Positions 7,347 to 16,741 of a DNA stretch of 19,847 nucleotides are shown piece by piece. The notes below the pieces were generated by a model. The model made no database searches. It saw only the letters and a list, made by a program, of their open reading frames with translations, and was not told the DNA's origin. The translations under genes were made by a program, and so were the position numbers. Each line of letters starts with the position of its first letter. Within the stretch, counting starts at the first letter, position 1. Origin of the DNA: an uncultured Pedobacter sp. (GTDB taxonomy: Bacteria > Bacteroidota > Bacteroidia > Sphingobacteriales > Sphingobacteriaceae); the NCBI RefSeq assembly GCF_946480185.1, contig NZ_CAMLIG010000046.1, positions 1 to 19,847 of the forward strand. The letters run 5' to 3'.

Positions 7347-9974
7347 ATGTATAAAAAGATAATTATTGGTGTTGTAGCTTTCTTAGTGGTAATTGTTATT
7401 GCACTTGCAAGCATACCTCTGCTTTTTAAAGATAAAATAGTAGCGGGTGTAAAAACTGCCATCAATAAAAACATAAATGCAAACGTCAATTTTAAAGATG
7501 TTGATCTAAGCATCCTTAGCACCTTTCCCAATTTAGGCATCCAGCTGAATAATTTGGTGGTTATCGGGGTAGATAGTTTCGCCAATGATACTTTGGCTAA
7601 CATCAAAACTTTGGAACTCAACCTTAACCTCATGAGCGTACTTAAAGGCGAGACCTACCAAATCAACTCGGTTAACTTGCTGGAGCCAAATATTTACGCT
7701 AAGGTTTTAAAAAGCGGAAAAGCAAATTGGGACATTATGAAAAAAGATTCGTCCCAAACATCAGCTACCGATACGGCCAAAACCAAGTTTAAAGCCAGCT
7801 TACAAAAATACAGCATTGAAAAAGGGAATATCATTTATGATGATGCCTTACGCGGTTTTTACATGCACATTAAAGATGTCAACCATAGCGGAAAGGGAGA
7901 TTTTACACAGGATTTGTTTCAGCTAAAAACCGAATCGGACATAGAGCACCTCACCGTGAAATATGCTGGGATTCCTTATTTGAATGATGTGAAATTAAAC
8001 GCGGAATTGCCGATAGACATCGATATGAAAAACATGAAGTTTAGTTTCGGCGATAATAAAATTAAACTGAATGAATTATTGTTGGCCGTTACCGGGAGTT
8101 TGGCCATACCGAACGATAAAGACATGCTCATTGATTTTAAGTTTGATGCGCAACAGTCAGATCTTAAAAACTTTTTATCCCTGATTCCAGCGATTTACGC
8201 CAGTAATTTCAAGGATATGGATGCCAGTGGCAAATTTGCTTTCAACGGTTTTGCAAAAGGGACTTATAACGATAATTCCTTACCTGCTTTTGAGGTGAAC
8301 CTGAGTATTAAGGACGGAAAAATGAAGTACGCAGGCTTACCGGCAGCAGTGAACGACATCCAGGTAAATGCAAAAATCACCAATCCCGACGGTGTGATTG
8401 ACCATACTGAAGTGAATATTCCGGCTTTTCACTTGGCGTTTGACAAAGCGCCGATTGACGGAAGATTATTGGTAAAAACGCCCACTAGCGATCCTTATGT
8501 GGATATGGCGCTCAAAGGAAAATTGGATTTAAAACAACTGACCACTATTTTCCCGATGAAGGACATCACGCTAAGCGGTATTTTAGATGCGGATGTTCAA
8601 GCAAAAGGAAATAAATCTGCCATTGATAAACAGCAGTACCAAAATTTTAATGCATCCGGACAAGTGCTGGCCAGTAACTTTATTTATACAGGTGCTGCGG
8701 TCGCAAAACCGGTGAGTATCAGCTCCGCAAAAATGATGTTTAATCCGCGGAACATCACGCTCAGTAATTTAAATGCGAAGGTTGGAAAAAGCGACTTCGC
8801 GGCAAACGGAAGTATCACCAATTATTTGGGTTATATTTTCAACAAAAACCAGGCTTTAGGCGGGACATTCAACTTAAACTCTAACTTAATGGACATCAAC
8901 GAACTGATGGGCCCAGAAAATATCGCAACTGCTAAAACGGACACCGCAAAACTGACTTTGATAAAAGTACCAGCAAACATCAACTTTTTAGCGAGTGTAA
9001 ATGCCAAACAGGTTTTGTATGATAATTACAACATCAGCAATGCAAAAGGCGCTTTGTTGGTGAAAGACGAAAGCGTTTATTTTAAAGATATGGCTTTACA
9101 GATGTTGGGCGGTACGGTAAGTATGAACGGGATGTACACCACCAAAGACCCCAAAAAGCCGGCGGTGGATATTGATTTCGGGATTCAGAAAATGAGCATC
9201 CAAAAGGCATTTTCTGCTTTCAATACCATCAAACTTTTAGCACCGATAGCAAAATATACCAACGGAGAATTTAGCACCAAGCTTAAATTTAACTCCTTGC
9301 TACAACAAAATATGATGCCTGTTTATTCCAGCATTAATGCCTCTGGTTTGGCAAATATTATTGAAGCTGTTATTGATGGATTTGAACCTTTAAACAAATT
9401 GGCGGCAGGTTTAAGTAACGGAAACCTAAAAAAACTGGAAATAAAAGATTTATTGACCAAGTTTAACATTACTGATGGCAGGCTGAACGTAGCGCCGTTC
9501 AATATCAAAAAAGGTGATGTTTCGATGAATATACAGGGTTCAAACGGTTTAGACCAAAGCTTAGATTATGTTTTAGGAATTAATTTGCCAAGGGCGATGC
9601 TGGGCAAAGCAAATGAAACCGCAAACAGCTTATTGGCGAGTTTAAACCAAAAAATTGGTAGTAATGTAGCAGTGAGCGACATGGTAAAAATTAATGCTTT
9701 ACTTGGCGGAACCATCACCAAACCCACACTAAAACTCGACTTGGCAGGTAGTTTAAAAAATGAAGCGCAAAGTGTAGTCAACCAGCTTATTGCGGATAAA
9801 AAAGCAGAATTGCAGAACAAAGCACAAGAGGCGGTGAACAGTTTAACCAACCAGGCGAAAGAAAAAGTTCAGCAGAAAACAGACACGCTGAAAAAACAAA
9901 CCGAACAAAAAATACAAAGTGAAATTAAAAACAAACTGAACAGTTTTTTTAGGAAGAAAAAGGACAGCGTTTAG
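7347..9974 (+). CDS. AsmA-family envelope protein
   Basis: An 875-residue protein anchored by one N-terminal membrane helix (about 4-24) with the remainder in the periplasm. AsmA-like proteins form long beta-groove structures between the membranes and are linked to phospholipid transport and outer-membrane assembly. The first 150 residues carry the family pattern (DVDLSILSTFPNLGIQLNNL, then a LELNLNLMSVLKG stretch), followed by repeated amphipathic beta strands and an AsmA C-terminal region at about 600-790. The last 65 residues are a Lys/Gln/Glu-rich, probably coiled-coil helix. I chose the ATG at 7347, which puts MYKKIIIGVVAFLVV at the N-terminus; the frame is open to a TTG at 7290, but the added residues would only displace the signal anchor. 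Known AsmA proteins vary in length, and this falls within the usual Bacteroidota size. The exact substrate is unknown. Confidence 0.85.
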   Translation: MYKKIIIGVVAFLVVIVIALASIPLLFKDKIVAGVKTAINKNINANVNFKDVDLSILSTFPNLGIQLNNLVVIGVDSFANDTLANIKTLELNLNLMSVLKGETYQINSVNLLEPNIYAKVLKSGKANWDIMKKDSSQTSATDTAKTKFKASLQKYSIEKGNIIYDDALRGFYMHIKDVNHSGKGDFTQDLFQLKTESDIEHLTVKYAGIPYLNDVKLNAELPIDIDMKNMKFSFGDNKIKLNELLLAVTGSLAIPNDKDMLIDFKFDAQQSDLKNFLSLIPAIYASNFKDMDASGKFAFNGFAKGTYNDNSLPAFEVNLSIKDGKMKYAGLPAAVNDIQVNAKITNPDGVIDHTEVNIPAFHLAFDKAPIDGRLLVKTPTSDPYVDMALKGKLDLKQLTTIFPMKDITLSGILDADVQAKGNKSAIDKQQYQNFNASGQVLASNFIYTGAAVAKPVSISSAKMMFNPRNITLSNLNAKVGKSDFAANGSITNYLGYIFNKNQALGGTFNLNSNLMDINELMGPENIATAKTDTAKLTLIKVPANINFLASVNAKQVLYDNYNISNAKGALLVKDESVYFKDMALQMLGGTVSMNGMYTTKDPKKPAVDIDFGIQKMSIQKAFSAFNTIKLLAPIAKYTNGEFSTKLKFNSLLQQNMMPVYSSINASGLANIIEAVIDGFEPLNKLAAGLSNGNLKKLEIKDLLTKFNITDGRLNVAPFNIKKGDVSMNIQGSNGLDQSLDYVLGINLPRAMLGKANETANSLLASLNQKIGSNVAVSDMVKINALLGGTITKPTLKLDLAGSLKNEAQSVVNQLIADKKAELQNKAQEAVNSLTNQAKEKVQQKTDTLKKQTEQKIQSEIKNKLNSFFRKKKDSV

Positions 9975-9981
9975 AAGGACG

Positions 9982-10023
9982 GAAAGCAGAAAGCAAAAGA
10001 CCGAAACTGAAAGCGGACGGCAA
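9982..10023. repeat. degenerate 7-bp-period repeat 3' of the AsmA-family gene
   Basis: Starting 8 bp after the stop codon, the sequence divides into GAAAGCA, GAAAGCA, AAAGACC, GAAACTG, AAAGCGG, ACGGCAA: two identical heptamers, then drifting purine-rich ones. As with the repeat at 74-122, it is directly 3' of a gene and purine-rich on the sense strand. It lies in the 107-bp gap between two convergent genes, where no clear terminator is visible. Confidence 0.5.
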
Positions 10024-10081
10024 AGAACCCTACATTAGGATCGTCTAAGACAGACACTACTTTATAAGAAGCGTCCGGATT

Positions 10082-10822
10082 TTAGACTATTTTAAAAGCA
10101 TTAGCCAGCAACAATAGAGCAATTGCAATTAAAGCGATATGAACGTATTTTAAAAACGCTCCTTCTTTAATTTTACTGTGCAGGTAATTTCCAAAGTAAA
10201 TTGCAGGCAAAGCCACGGGGATGCTCAATAAAAAATATTTAAAAACATCCTTACCCAAAATCCCGTGAAACCAATATCCCAATAAGCCAATTATACTCAA
10301 GGGCAAAAAATAAGCTTGCAAAGTGGCCCTAAAATGCGCTGGGGTCCAGCTTCGCATATCGCCGTAAATTACAATTGGCGGACCGTTTAATCCGTAAGCG
10401 CCTCCAAAAATACCGGAGAAAAACCCGCAGATAAACAGCCAAAACATATCATCTGATTTTAGCTTAAAAACACTGGTAGAAATTAATGAATAAACAGAGT
10501 AAGCAATGATTAACAAACCCAAAGCTACTTTTACAACCATCTCATCTAAATAAATTAAAGCGAGCAAGCCTATTGGGACACCCAAAACGGCAAAAATAAT
10601 CAGCCATTTAGCGCTTTCAAATTGTACTTGCTTTCTGTCTTTCAGCAACAAAACCATCGCAATAAAAATAGAAAGCAACACGCAAAGCGGAACTGCCGTT
10701 TCAATGGGTATAAAAATTAAAAGTAAAGGAACCGCTACCAAAGATTCGCCAAAACCAAAAGTAGAGCGTACTAAAGTGGCAACAAAAACAATGAGTAGAA
10801 TATAGATGGTGGTGGGAAGCAT
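10082..10822 (-). CDS. TauE/SafE-family membrane permease
   Basis: A 246-residue inner-membrane protein with about eight hydrophobic segments. It has the two-fold arrangement of the TauE/SafE (DUF81) family: GFGESLVAVPLLL near the N-terminus and GFFSGIFGGAYGLNGPPIVI after the midpoint. The family exports sulfite, sulfoacetate or other small anions in characterised members, but most members have no known substrate. Size is normal for the family (about 250). The ATG at 10822 gives a short N-terminus followed at once by the first helix. It is convergent with the AsmA gene and divergent from the polysaccharide locus; no sulfur-metabolism gene is adjacent, so the substrate is open. Confidence 0.85.
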   Translation of the reverse strand: MLPTTIYILLIVFVATLVRSTFGFGESLVAVPLLLIFIPIETAVPLCVLLSIFIAMVLLLKDRKQVQFESAKWLIIFAVLGVPIGLLALIYLDEMVVKVALGLLIIAYSVYSLISTSVFKLKSDDMFWLFICGFFSGIFGGAYGLNGPPIVIYGDMRSWTPAHFRATLQAYFLPLSIIGLLGYWFHGILGKDVFKYFLLSIPVALPAIYFGNYLHSKIKEGAFLKYVHIALIAIALLLLANAFKIV

Positions 10823-11090
10823 TATTAGGATTGGTGTTTTTTATTTTATTGGAGCTACAAATAATTTACGATCAGGAAGAATATTGATTTTTAAAATTAC
10901 AAGCATTAATCAATTAATCAGGTAACAAAAATGAGATAAAGTTCGTAAAACGAATAGAAATCAAATTATTAGCGTTAATGTTTTTCAGGAAAAATATAAC
11001 CTTTAAAATATTTACAAATTTCAGGATTACAATAATGACAGAAACGGTTTTGGTTCTTCCTATTTCACATAATTGATTATCTTAGTGGCA
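10823..11090. other. divergent intergenic region ahead of the polysaccharide locus
   Basis: An AT-rich 268-bp region between the TauE-like gene and the export lipoprotein gene, expected to contain the main promoter of the polysaccharide operon. TATCTTAG (11078-11085) is one base off the TAnnTTTG element but is very close to the start codon, and no well-spaced -33 element is present. A small inverted repeat TTCGT-AAA-ACGAA lies at about 10940-10953. Nothing else is recognisable. Confidence 0.35.
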
Positions 11091-11882
11091 ATGATTAATT
11101 ATATGAGTAAAATTAATGCTTTTCTCTTTCTGTTGTTTGTAATCCTTGCCAGTTCTTGTGGTTCTTATAAGAATATTCCATACTATCAGGATCTTAATCA
11201 TAACAAACCCACACAAGAACCGGCAACTAATTATGTGCCTCTTACCATACAGCCGGCAGATATTTTAGGAATTAATGTAAACAGTAGAAACCCTGAATCT
11301 TCAGCCACCTTTAATTATAATTTAAACCGTATCAACGGAAATAACTTCGACAACTCATCTGACAACCCCGTAACAGGATATTTGGTTGATGAAAAAGGAG
11401 AAATTGAACTGCCCTTACTTGGTGTAATTAAAGTTGCAGGGCTTAGCACTTCAGCATTAAGAGAAAAATTGGGCAAGCTATTACTTACCTATTACAAGGA
11501 TCCCACAGTAAGTGTGCGAATCATTAACTTTAAAGTAGCAGTTTATGGCGATGTGCAAAAACCAGATCTTTATACCCTGCAGAATGAGAGAACTACGATT
11601 ACCCAAGCGCTTAGTTTGGCGGGCGATCTTAGCATCACGGCCAAGCGAAAAAACATCATCCTTGTTAGAGAAATTAATGGGGTAAGGAATTTTATACCAA
11701 TAGACTTAACTTCAAAAAAGATATTTGAATCGCCGTATTATTATTTAAAAAACAATGATGAAATTTATGTAACTCCAGACCGTACAAAATACGCAGCTGT
11801 GGATCGCGGGTACCGTATTGCTACACTCTTATTATCAGGTCTTTCAATTATCGCTATAACCTTTTCAACTTTGCATCGGTAA
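11091..11882 (+). CDS. polysaccharide export lipoprotein (Wza-like OPX protein)
   Basis: A 263-residue outer-membrane polysaccharide export protein. A lipoprotein signal peptide ends in ILASSC with C23 as the lipid-anchor cysteine. A polysaccharide-export (PES) domain follows from about residue 55 (TIQPADILGINV, later GYLVDEKGEIELPLLG), then an SLBB-type domain (VAVYGDVQKPDLYTL, about 155-220). The C-terminus carries one hydrophobic helix (about 243-259), the position at which Wza forms its outer-membrane helix. I start at the ATG at 11091; a second ATG at 11103 gives an equally good signal peptide, and the TTG at 11073 is unlikely. The stop is 8 bp before the Wzc-like gene, so the two are almost certainly co-transcribed and act together in export. 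Length is short compared with E. coli Wza (about 380) but usual for Bacteroidota. Confidence 0.88.
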   Translation: MINYMSKINAFLFLLFVILASSCGSYKNIPYYQDLNHNKPTQEPATNYVPLTIQPADILGINVNSRNPESSATFNYNLNRINGNNFDNSSDNPVTGYLVDEKGEIELPLLGVIKVAGLSTSALREKLGKLLLTYYKDPTVSVRIINFKVAVYGDVQKPDLYTLQNERTTITQALSLAGDLSITAKRKNIILVREINGVRNFIPIDLTSKKIFESPYYYLKNNDEIYVTPDRTKYAAVDRGYRIATLLLSGLSIIAITFSTLHR

Positions 11883-11890
11883 AGCGGATT

Positions 11891-14257
11891 ATGGCTACGC
11901 AACAACCACATATCACCACGCTTATTATTCCTCAAGAGCGTAAGAAACCTATGAACCTGAAGGGGCTGATAGCTAGCTATCTCTATCATTGGCCTCTTTT
12001 TGTGACCGTGTTGTTCGTTACTGTAGCGGTAGCAATTGTTTATATTCAGTTTGCAAAGCCTGTTTATGAAATTAATGCGACACTAATCATCAAAGACAAT
12101 AAAAAAGCACCAGAGCAACAGTCTGCACTTAGTGAGATTGATCTGGTAAACTCTTCCAAACTCATTGAAAATGAAATAGAAGTTTTAAAATCTAACCGTT
12201 TAATTAGTGAGGTAGTAAAAGAGTTAGAACTCGGGATAGTCTATCAAAAGAAAGACGGGTTAAAGGTGACTGATCTCTACAAATCCGGACCAGTAAAATT
12301 GATTGTCTTAAAACCTGCAGGGTCTGGCCAAGCGCTATCCAGTAAATCTGACGAAAAAGACATTACCATCATTATAAAGGATAAAAACAGCTTTTTTCTT
12401 AAAAAAGGAAGTAAACAATTAATTGAGTATGCTTTTGATAAACCTGTAACTAATGGTTTTGGCACTTGGAAACTAGAACCCACCGATTTTTTACCAGAAT
12501 ATAGGGGAGCAACTATAAAAATTGCAATCTTAGACTCTGACCAACTCACGCTCCAGTATCAAAAGGCAATTGATATTACCATCCCAAACAAGTTAGCCAC
12601 GGCAATTTCTTTAACACTCGAAGACCAAGTTGCCCAGCGTGGAAAAGACATTTTGAACCAACTCATCGCAGATTATAACCGCTTTGGTACAGATGAAAAT
12701 GAACTGAAAGCCAAATCTACACTTGCCTTTCTGGACAAACGCATAGATTCATTACATGACGAACTGAGTATAGCCGAAGCAGGTATTGAAGGATATAAAA
12801 GTAGCCGAGGACTTACTGATATCAGTACCGAATCAAAAATAAACTTGGAGAATATTCAGGATGTGGATAGGAGTTTGAATGAGGTAAATATAAAACTGAG
12901 CGTGATTAATGGCATTGAAAATTACGTCAACTCCTCTAAATCGGGTGAAGTTCCGGCAACCATAGGAATTACCGATCCGGCACTAAATAGTTTAATAGAA
13001 AACCTATCGAGATTAAAACTACAAAGATCAAGTCTCTTGGCCATATCGCCAGAGACCAACCCCGATTTTGATCCTATTAATAGGCAAATTGCCACAACAA
13101 AAGCCGCTATTGAAGAAAATGTGGCAAGCATTAAATCTTCCTTACTAAACACCCGTTCTAAACTAATGTCTTTTAGAGCTGGCTTAGAGTCTTCAATTAA
13201 AAAAATTCCTAAACAGGAACGAGAATTGGCAAGTATCACAAGGCAACAAGCAGTTAAAGAAGGTCTGTACACTTATCTGTTACAAAAAAGAGAAGAAATA
13301 GCGGCCAATTATGCCGATATTTCAACTGCCTCCAGCGTGGTTGACCATGCTTATGCCAGCGAACCAAAGGATAAAAAGGCAATTGCTTTAACCATTGCAA
13401 TTTTTTTGGGACTGGGTTTACCTTTCGGGATTATTTTCCTCAGAAACAATTTAAATGACACTATCATTGATGTGCATGAAATTAAGGAGGTGCTTGAAAC
13501 GCCAATTATAGGTGAAATATCACTTGAAAAATCACAAGATCCAATTTCTGTAAACAGCACCGAAACCAGTCTGGTTAGTGAGCAATTGCGGACTTTACGC
13601 ACCAATCTCTATTATCTTTATGGTAATAAAACGCGAGGAAGAGTTACTTTGGTAACGTCTAGTGTTCCTGAAGAAGGCAAAAGTTTTATCAGCACTAACC
13701 TGGGCCTTACCCTGTCTCTCATTGGCAGAAAAACGGTGTTGCTTAAAATGGTGTTGCGCCAATCTAACGCAGAAGATGCTTTCAATGTGAATAATGGTCC
13801 CGGTATTTCAGAGTATTTAAACAGTAAGGCTAGTTTAGAGGAGATTGTAAACCCTTCTGACCAGAATCCAAATCTTCATATTATTGGCAGTGGGGCGGCA
13901 GTAAGCAACCCATCGGAATTATTGGAAAGTGGACGTTTAAAAGATTTGGTTAATGCACTTCAAAACAGTTACGATGACATCATTATAGACAGTCCGTCTG
14001 TTCACCTGGTTCCAGATGCACTTATCCTATCCCGTTTAACAGATATTACTTTGTACATCATTAAACAAGGATACACCGAAAAAACAGAATTAGGATTTAT
14101 TAAAGAACTGGTTGAGAAAAAACAGCTGTTTAACGTCCATATTATCTTTAATGGCATACAGAAAGCCAAATATGGATATGGCTATAATTATAAAAACAGC
14201 TATTACTCCAAATCGGCAAGGAAAACTATTTTTACAGATTTTTGGAAAAGATTTTAA
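11891..14257 (+). CDS. Wzc-like chain-length regulator / BY-kinase with altered Walker A'
   Basis: A 788-residue inner-membrane co-polymerase. TM1 is at about 36-52, a periplasmic Wzz domain with long coiled coils spans about 60-490, TM2 is at about 497-517, and a cytoplasmic BY-kinase domain follows, starting with SEQLRTLRTNL. Walker A is SSVPEEGKS (590-598, K597), with glutamate replacing the usual glycine two residues before the GK. Walker B is IIIDSPS (D700). Walker A', normally a D-x-D-x-R pattern, reads LLKMVLR (617-623), so the two aspartate positions are K619 and V621. The tail has a tyrosine cluster YGYGYNYKNSYY (761-772), the usual autophosphorylation target. The altered Walker A' suggests reduced or lost kinase activity, while length control may persist. 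It starts 8 bp after the export lipoprotein gene. No partner tyrosine phosphatase is nearby. Confidence 0.9.
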   Translation: MATQQPHITTLIIPQERKKPMNLKGLIASYLYHWPLFVTVLFVTVAVAIVYIQFAKPVYEINATLIIKDNKKAPEQQSALSEIDLVNSSKLIENEIEVLKSNRLISEVVKELELGIVYQKKDGLKVTDLYKSGPVKLIVLKPAGSGQALSSKSDEKDITIIIKDKNSFFLKKGSKQLIEYAFDKPVTNGFGTWKLEPTDFLPEYRGATIKIAILDSDQLTLQYQKAIDITIPNKLATAISLTLEDQVAQRGKDILNQLIADYNRFGTDENELKAKSTLAFLDKRIDSLHDELSIAEAGIEGYKSSRGLTDISTESKINLENIQDVDRSLNEVNIKLSVINGIENYVNSSKSGEVPATIGITDPALNSLIENLSRLKLQRSSLLAISPETNPDFDPINRQIATTKAAIEENVASIKSSLLNTRSKLMSFRAGLESSIKKIPKQERELASITRQQAVKEGLYTYLLQKREEIAANYADISTASSVVDHAYASEPKDKKAIALTIAIFLGLGLPFGIIFLRNNLNDTIIDVHEIKEVLETPIIGEISLEKSQDPISVNSTETSLVSEQLRTLRTNLYYLYGNKTRGRVTLVTSSVPEEGKSFISTNLGLTLSLIGRKTVLLKMVLRQSNAEDAFNVNNGPGISEYLNSKASLEEIVNPSDQNPNLHIIGSGAAVSNPSELLESGRLKDLVNALQNSYDDIIIDSPSVHLVPDALILSRLTDITLYIIKQGYTEKTELGFIKELVEKKQLFNVHIIFNGIQKAKYGYGYNYKNSYYSKSARKTIFTDFWKRF

Positions 14258-14492
14258 ATGCGTAAAATTTCCTGAAGATATTAATTGATATTTATACTTA
14301 CAGATGCTAAGTTCTATATATTATAAAAACCTTAAATTTAATTGTTAGCTGCTCCAAAACCGAGATAAAAACGTCTGATTATATGAAATTTCTTAGCTAT
14401 AGAATTTGCTAAACGATCCTATACAAGACTTTAAAATCCATCCGGAACAGTATAGTTTTTACATTTTAACGATGCAAATTCATTAAAAATTG

Positions 14493-15383
14493 ATGGAAAA
14501 TAATACGCTAAATATATTTTTTGTTCTTGACAAAAATTACATAGTTCCTTTTACAGTGGCTTTAACCTCTGTTTTAGAGAACAATAAAGATCTGAAAATA
14601 CAGGTGTTTGTACTCCATGAATTAGGAAAAAATGAAGTCCTAGACATTGCCTGTAATTTTTTTAAAGAAAGATATGAGCAAGACGTTATTTTAATAAATT
14701 TCGAAGACAAATATTTCAACGATTTCTTCATCTCAGAACATATCACCAAAGCCGGCTATTTTAAATTGTTGTTGGGAAAAATGATCCCTGAAACTGTTGT
14801 TAGCGGATTATATATAGACTGCGATATCGTGGTTACAGGATCTTTAAAAGATTTTTGCAACCGTAGTTTTCATGATAGTACAACGGAGAAAGAGACTTCT
14901 TTATTAGCCGTAACGGATGTGAGGGCAAACAGAGAGATTAAAAGACTAAATAAGGGAGGTGCAAATTTAACCAGCTATTTTAACACCGGCGTTTTTTATG
15001 CTAATTTAAAAAAATGGAGGGCAGAAAATATGGCAGAAAAAATGATCGAGATAGGAAGAAAATATGGTGAACAACTGGTTTATCTAGATCAGGACATTAT
15101 GAATATTTTTTTTAAGGGTGACCAAGGTGAATTAGAAGACACTTATAATAAAGACGCCGCAGTAAAATACACCAAATTGCCAATTATATTACATTATTTG
15201 GGGAATTCTAAGCCATGGCACTATGTAGACAATAGTCCTAATAAACATATTTATCGTAAATATTTAAAAATGACGCCTTTTAAAAATTTAAAACCCGAAG
15301 GGATCAGCTTAGAAAATTTTGCTAGAAAATATGTCCGTTTATTCAGGCAAAAAAGGAGTTCGGGACCTGATTACACAATTTAA
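14493..15383 (+). CDS. glycosyltransferase family 8 (LPS galactosyl/glucosyltransferase-like)
   Basis: A 296-residue cytoplasmic, retaining GT8 enzyme that should add a hexose from a nucleotide sugar to the growing lipid-linked repeat unit. Visible family landmarks are the N-terminal NIFFVLDKNYIVPF strand, the metal-binding D109-x-D111 in YIDCDIVV, YFNTGVFYANLKKW, LDQDIMNIFF, and the terminal metal-binding HYLGNSKPWHY. Length is usual. I use the ATG at 14493 rather than the TTG one codon earlier. A 235-bp non-coding gap separates it from the Wzc-like gene, the largest gap between genes inside the locus. It holds TACATTTT (14460-14467), one base from the -7 consensus, so an internal promoter is possible. 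Sugar and linkage cannot be predicted. Confidence 0.9.
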   Translation: MENNTLNIFFVLDKNYIVPFTVALTSVLENNKDLKIQVFVLHELGKNEVLDIACNFFKERYEQDVILINFEDKYFNDFFISEHITKAGYFKLLLGKMIPETVVSGLYIDCDIVVTGSLKDFCNRSFHDSTTEKETSLLAVTDVRANREIKRLNKGGANLTSYFNTGVFYANLKKWRAENMAEKMIEIGRKYGEQLVYLDQDIMNIFFKGDQGELEDTYNKDAAVKYTKLPIILHYLGNSKPWHYVDNSPNKHIYRKYLKMTPFKNLKPEGISLENFARKYVRLFRQKRSSGPDYTI

Positions 15384-15432
15384 AATTTGAGAAGCGATTT
15401 AGGCTATTTTAATACTATGACTTTTTAAAAAA

Positions 15433-16665
15433 ATGATTGACAGACCTTATTTCTGGGCAAAAGGACTGATAATTATAATTGTCATCATTTTTCTCCAGTT
15501 TTTTTCCTATACGGGAATAAGTGAGGATTCTAAAGTGATGGCCGCAGCAATCTTTGGCTGTGGGATGCTCATGCTTTCATTATCATTGACCGCAATTTTA
15601 TTTAAAAGGGAATTGACATTTTGTGGATTAGATCATTTAGTCATCCTCTTTATACTCTCTGTTTTTCTTAGTTTTTTTTCAGCATATTTTTACTGGGACC
15701 AACCCATCGGTACTTCTTTTTTATCGTACAGGCTTTTTTACATTTACTTTTTATACTTTGTACTGATTTATTTTGATCTCTCACAAAAGGAAATTGAAAG
15801 CATTATTCTAGTCATCTTCTTTACAACGCTGATTATCTTTGCCATTGATTTCGTCACTTTTCCTAACCCTACTTTTACCATGCGTAGCGAGGAAAGAAGG
15901 AATGGAATTACCGTTTTCTTTGACGGACAGGGCTTTACTTTTTTAGGTGCTTTTTATTTTCTACAAAGGTATTTTAAACAATTTAAACTCGTTCATTTAA
16001 TATTATTTCTAATCGGAGGTATATTTCTTTTCTTTTTAACTCAGGCTAGGATGATGCTAACCGGAGTGGTTTTTGGTGGTATCCTCATCCTACTTTTAAG
16101 TCCGCTTAAATACCGGTTTATTTATGCTTTTATGGGTCTGGCTTTGGGGATTTTGTTCTATCTCACATCCAGCGTTTTTAAAGGAATCAAGGAGCAAAAC
16201 AAAGAGCAGTCTCAGTTTGCTTCAGAAGATATACGCGTCCAAGCTTATAGCTTTTTCTTGAACGACCTTCAGGGAGGCTGGCCAACAATGGTTTTCGGAA
16301 ATGGTTATCCGGCAAAGGGAAGTAAATTAGAAGCCATCACTTATTTCGGTCAGGATAAAGGCTTTTTCACATCTGATGTTGGTTTAACAGGTCTTTTTAG
16401 CTTTTTTGGGATTTTTGGAGAAATTGTGTGGATTCTGTTTTTTTATAAGGCATTTACTATGAAAAATGCCGGAAATTTCAACTACGTTAAGGCCTACTTT
16501 TTAATGCTTTTTGTCACCGCCTTTACAGGTTATGCCATTTTTGACCCAGGTTACATGCCTGCAACCGTTATTGCGCTGTATTTAATACGATGCAATTATA
16601 AGGAAACCAAAGTAATAGAATTAGTAGGTTCATTTTTAAATAAACAACAATCCAAGTGGAAATAA
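15433..16665 (+). CDS. wzy: Wzy-like O-antigen/EPS polymerase
   Basis: A 410-residue, very hydrophobic inner-membrane protein with about ten to twelve predicted helices. A long hydrophilic loop lies at about 247-310, containing a conserved-looking GNGYPAKGSK stretch and followed by DVGLTGLFSFFG; such a large periplasmic loop between late helices is typical of the Wzy/WaaL superfamily. An arginine in TQARMMLTG just before a helix fits the family. In the Wzx/Wzy pathway it would join repeat units on the periplasmic side. Primary sequence conservation of Wzy proteins is low, so the call rests on topology, length and position between a glycosyltransferase and the flippase. An O-antigen ligase (WaaL) is the main alternative. 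Confidence 0.75.
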   Translation: MIDRPYFWAKGLIIIIVIIFLQFFSYTGISEDSKVMAAAIFGCGMLMLSLSLTAILFKRELTFCGLDHLVILFILSVFLSFFSAYFYWDQPIGTSFLSYRLFYIYFLYFVLIYFDLSQKEIESIILVIFFTTLIIFAIDFVTFPNPTFTMRSEERRNGITVFFDGQGFTFLGAFYFLQRYFKQFKLVHLILFLIGGIFLFFLTQARMMLTGVVFGGILILLLSPLKYRFIYAFMGLALGILFYLTSSVFKGIKEQNKEQSQFASEDIRVQAYSFFLNDLQGGWPTMVFGNGYPAKGSKLEAITYFGQDKGFFTSDVGLTGLFSFFGIFGEIVWILFFYKAFTMKNAGNFNYVKAYFLMLFVTAFTGYAIFDPGYMPATVIALYLIRCNYKETKVIELVGSFLNKQQSKWK

Positions 16666-16741
16666 TAGTTTCAGCACAAATCTCTCGGTTTTTTGCCAAT
16701 ACAATGGCATCAAAATCAATTAATCTCATAACCATATACTC

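Noticed and set aside
9974..10081. 36 further stop-free codons in frame after the TauE-like stop (minus strand), with a protein-like DASYKVVSVLDDPNVGFF stretch
   Set aside because: A stop-free run of this length is not unusual by chance, part of it is the heptamer repeat, the permease is already full length, and no family is recognised.
14258..14275. Five-codon reading frame starting directly at the Wzc-like stop codon
   Set aside because: It ends after MRKIS and has no coding evidence; at most a trace of a lost gene start.
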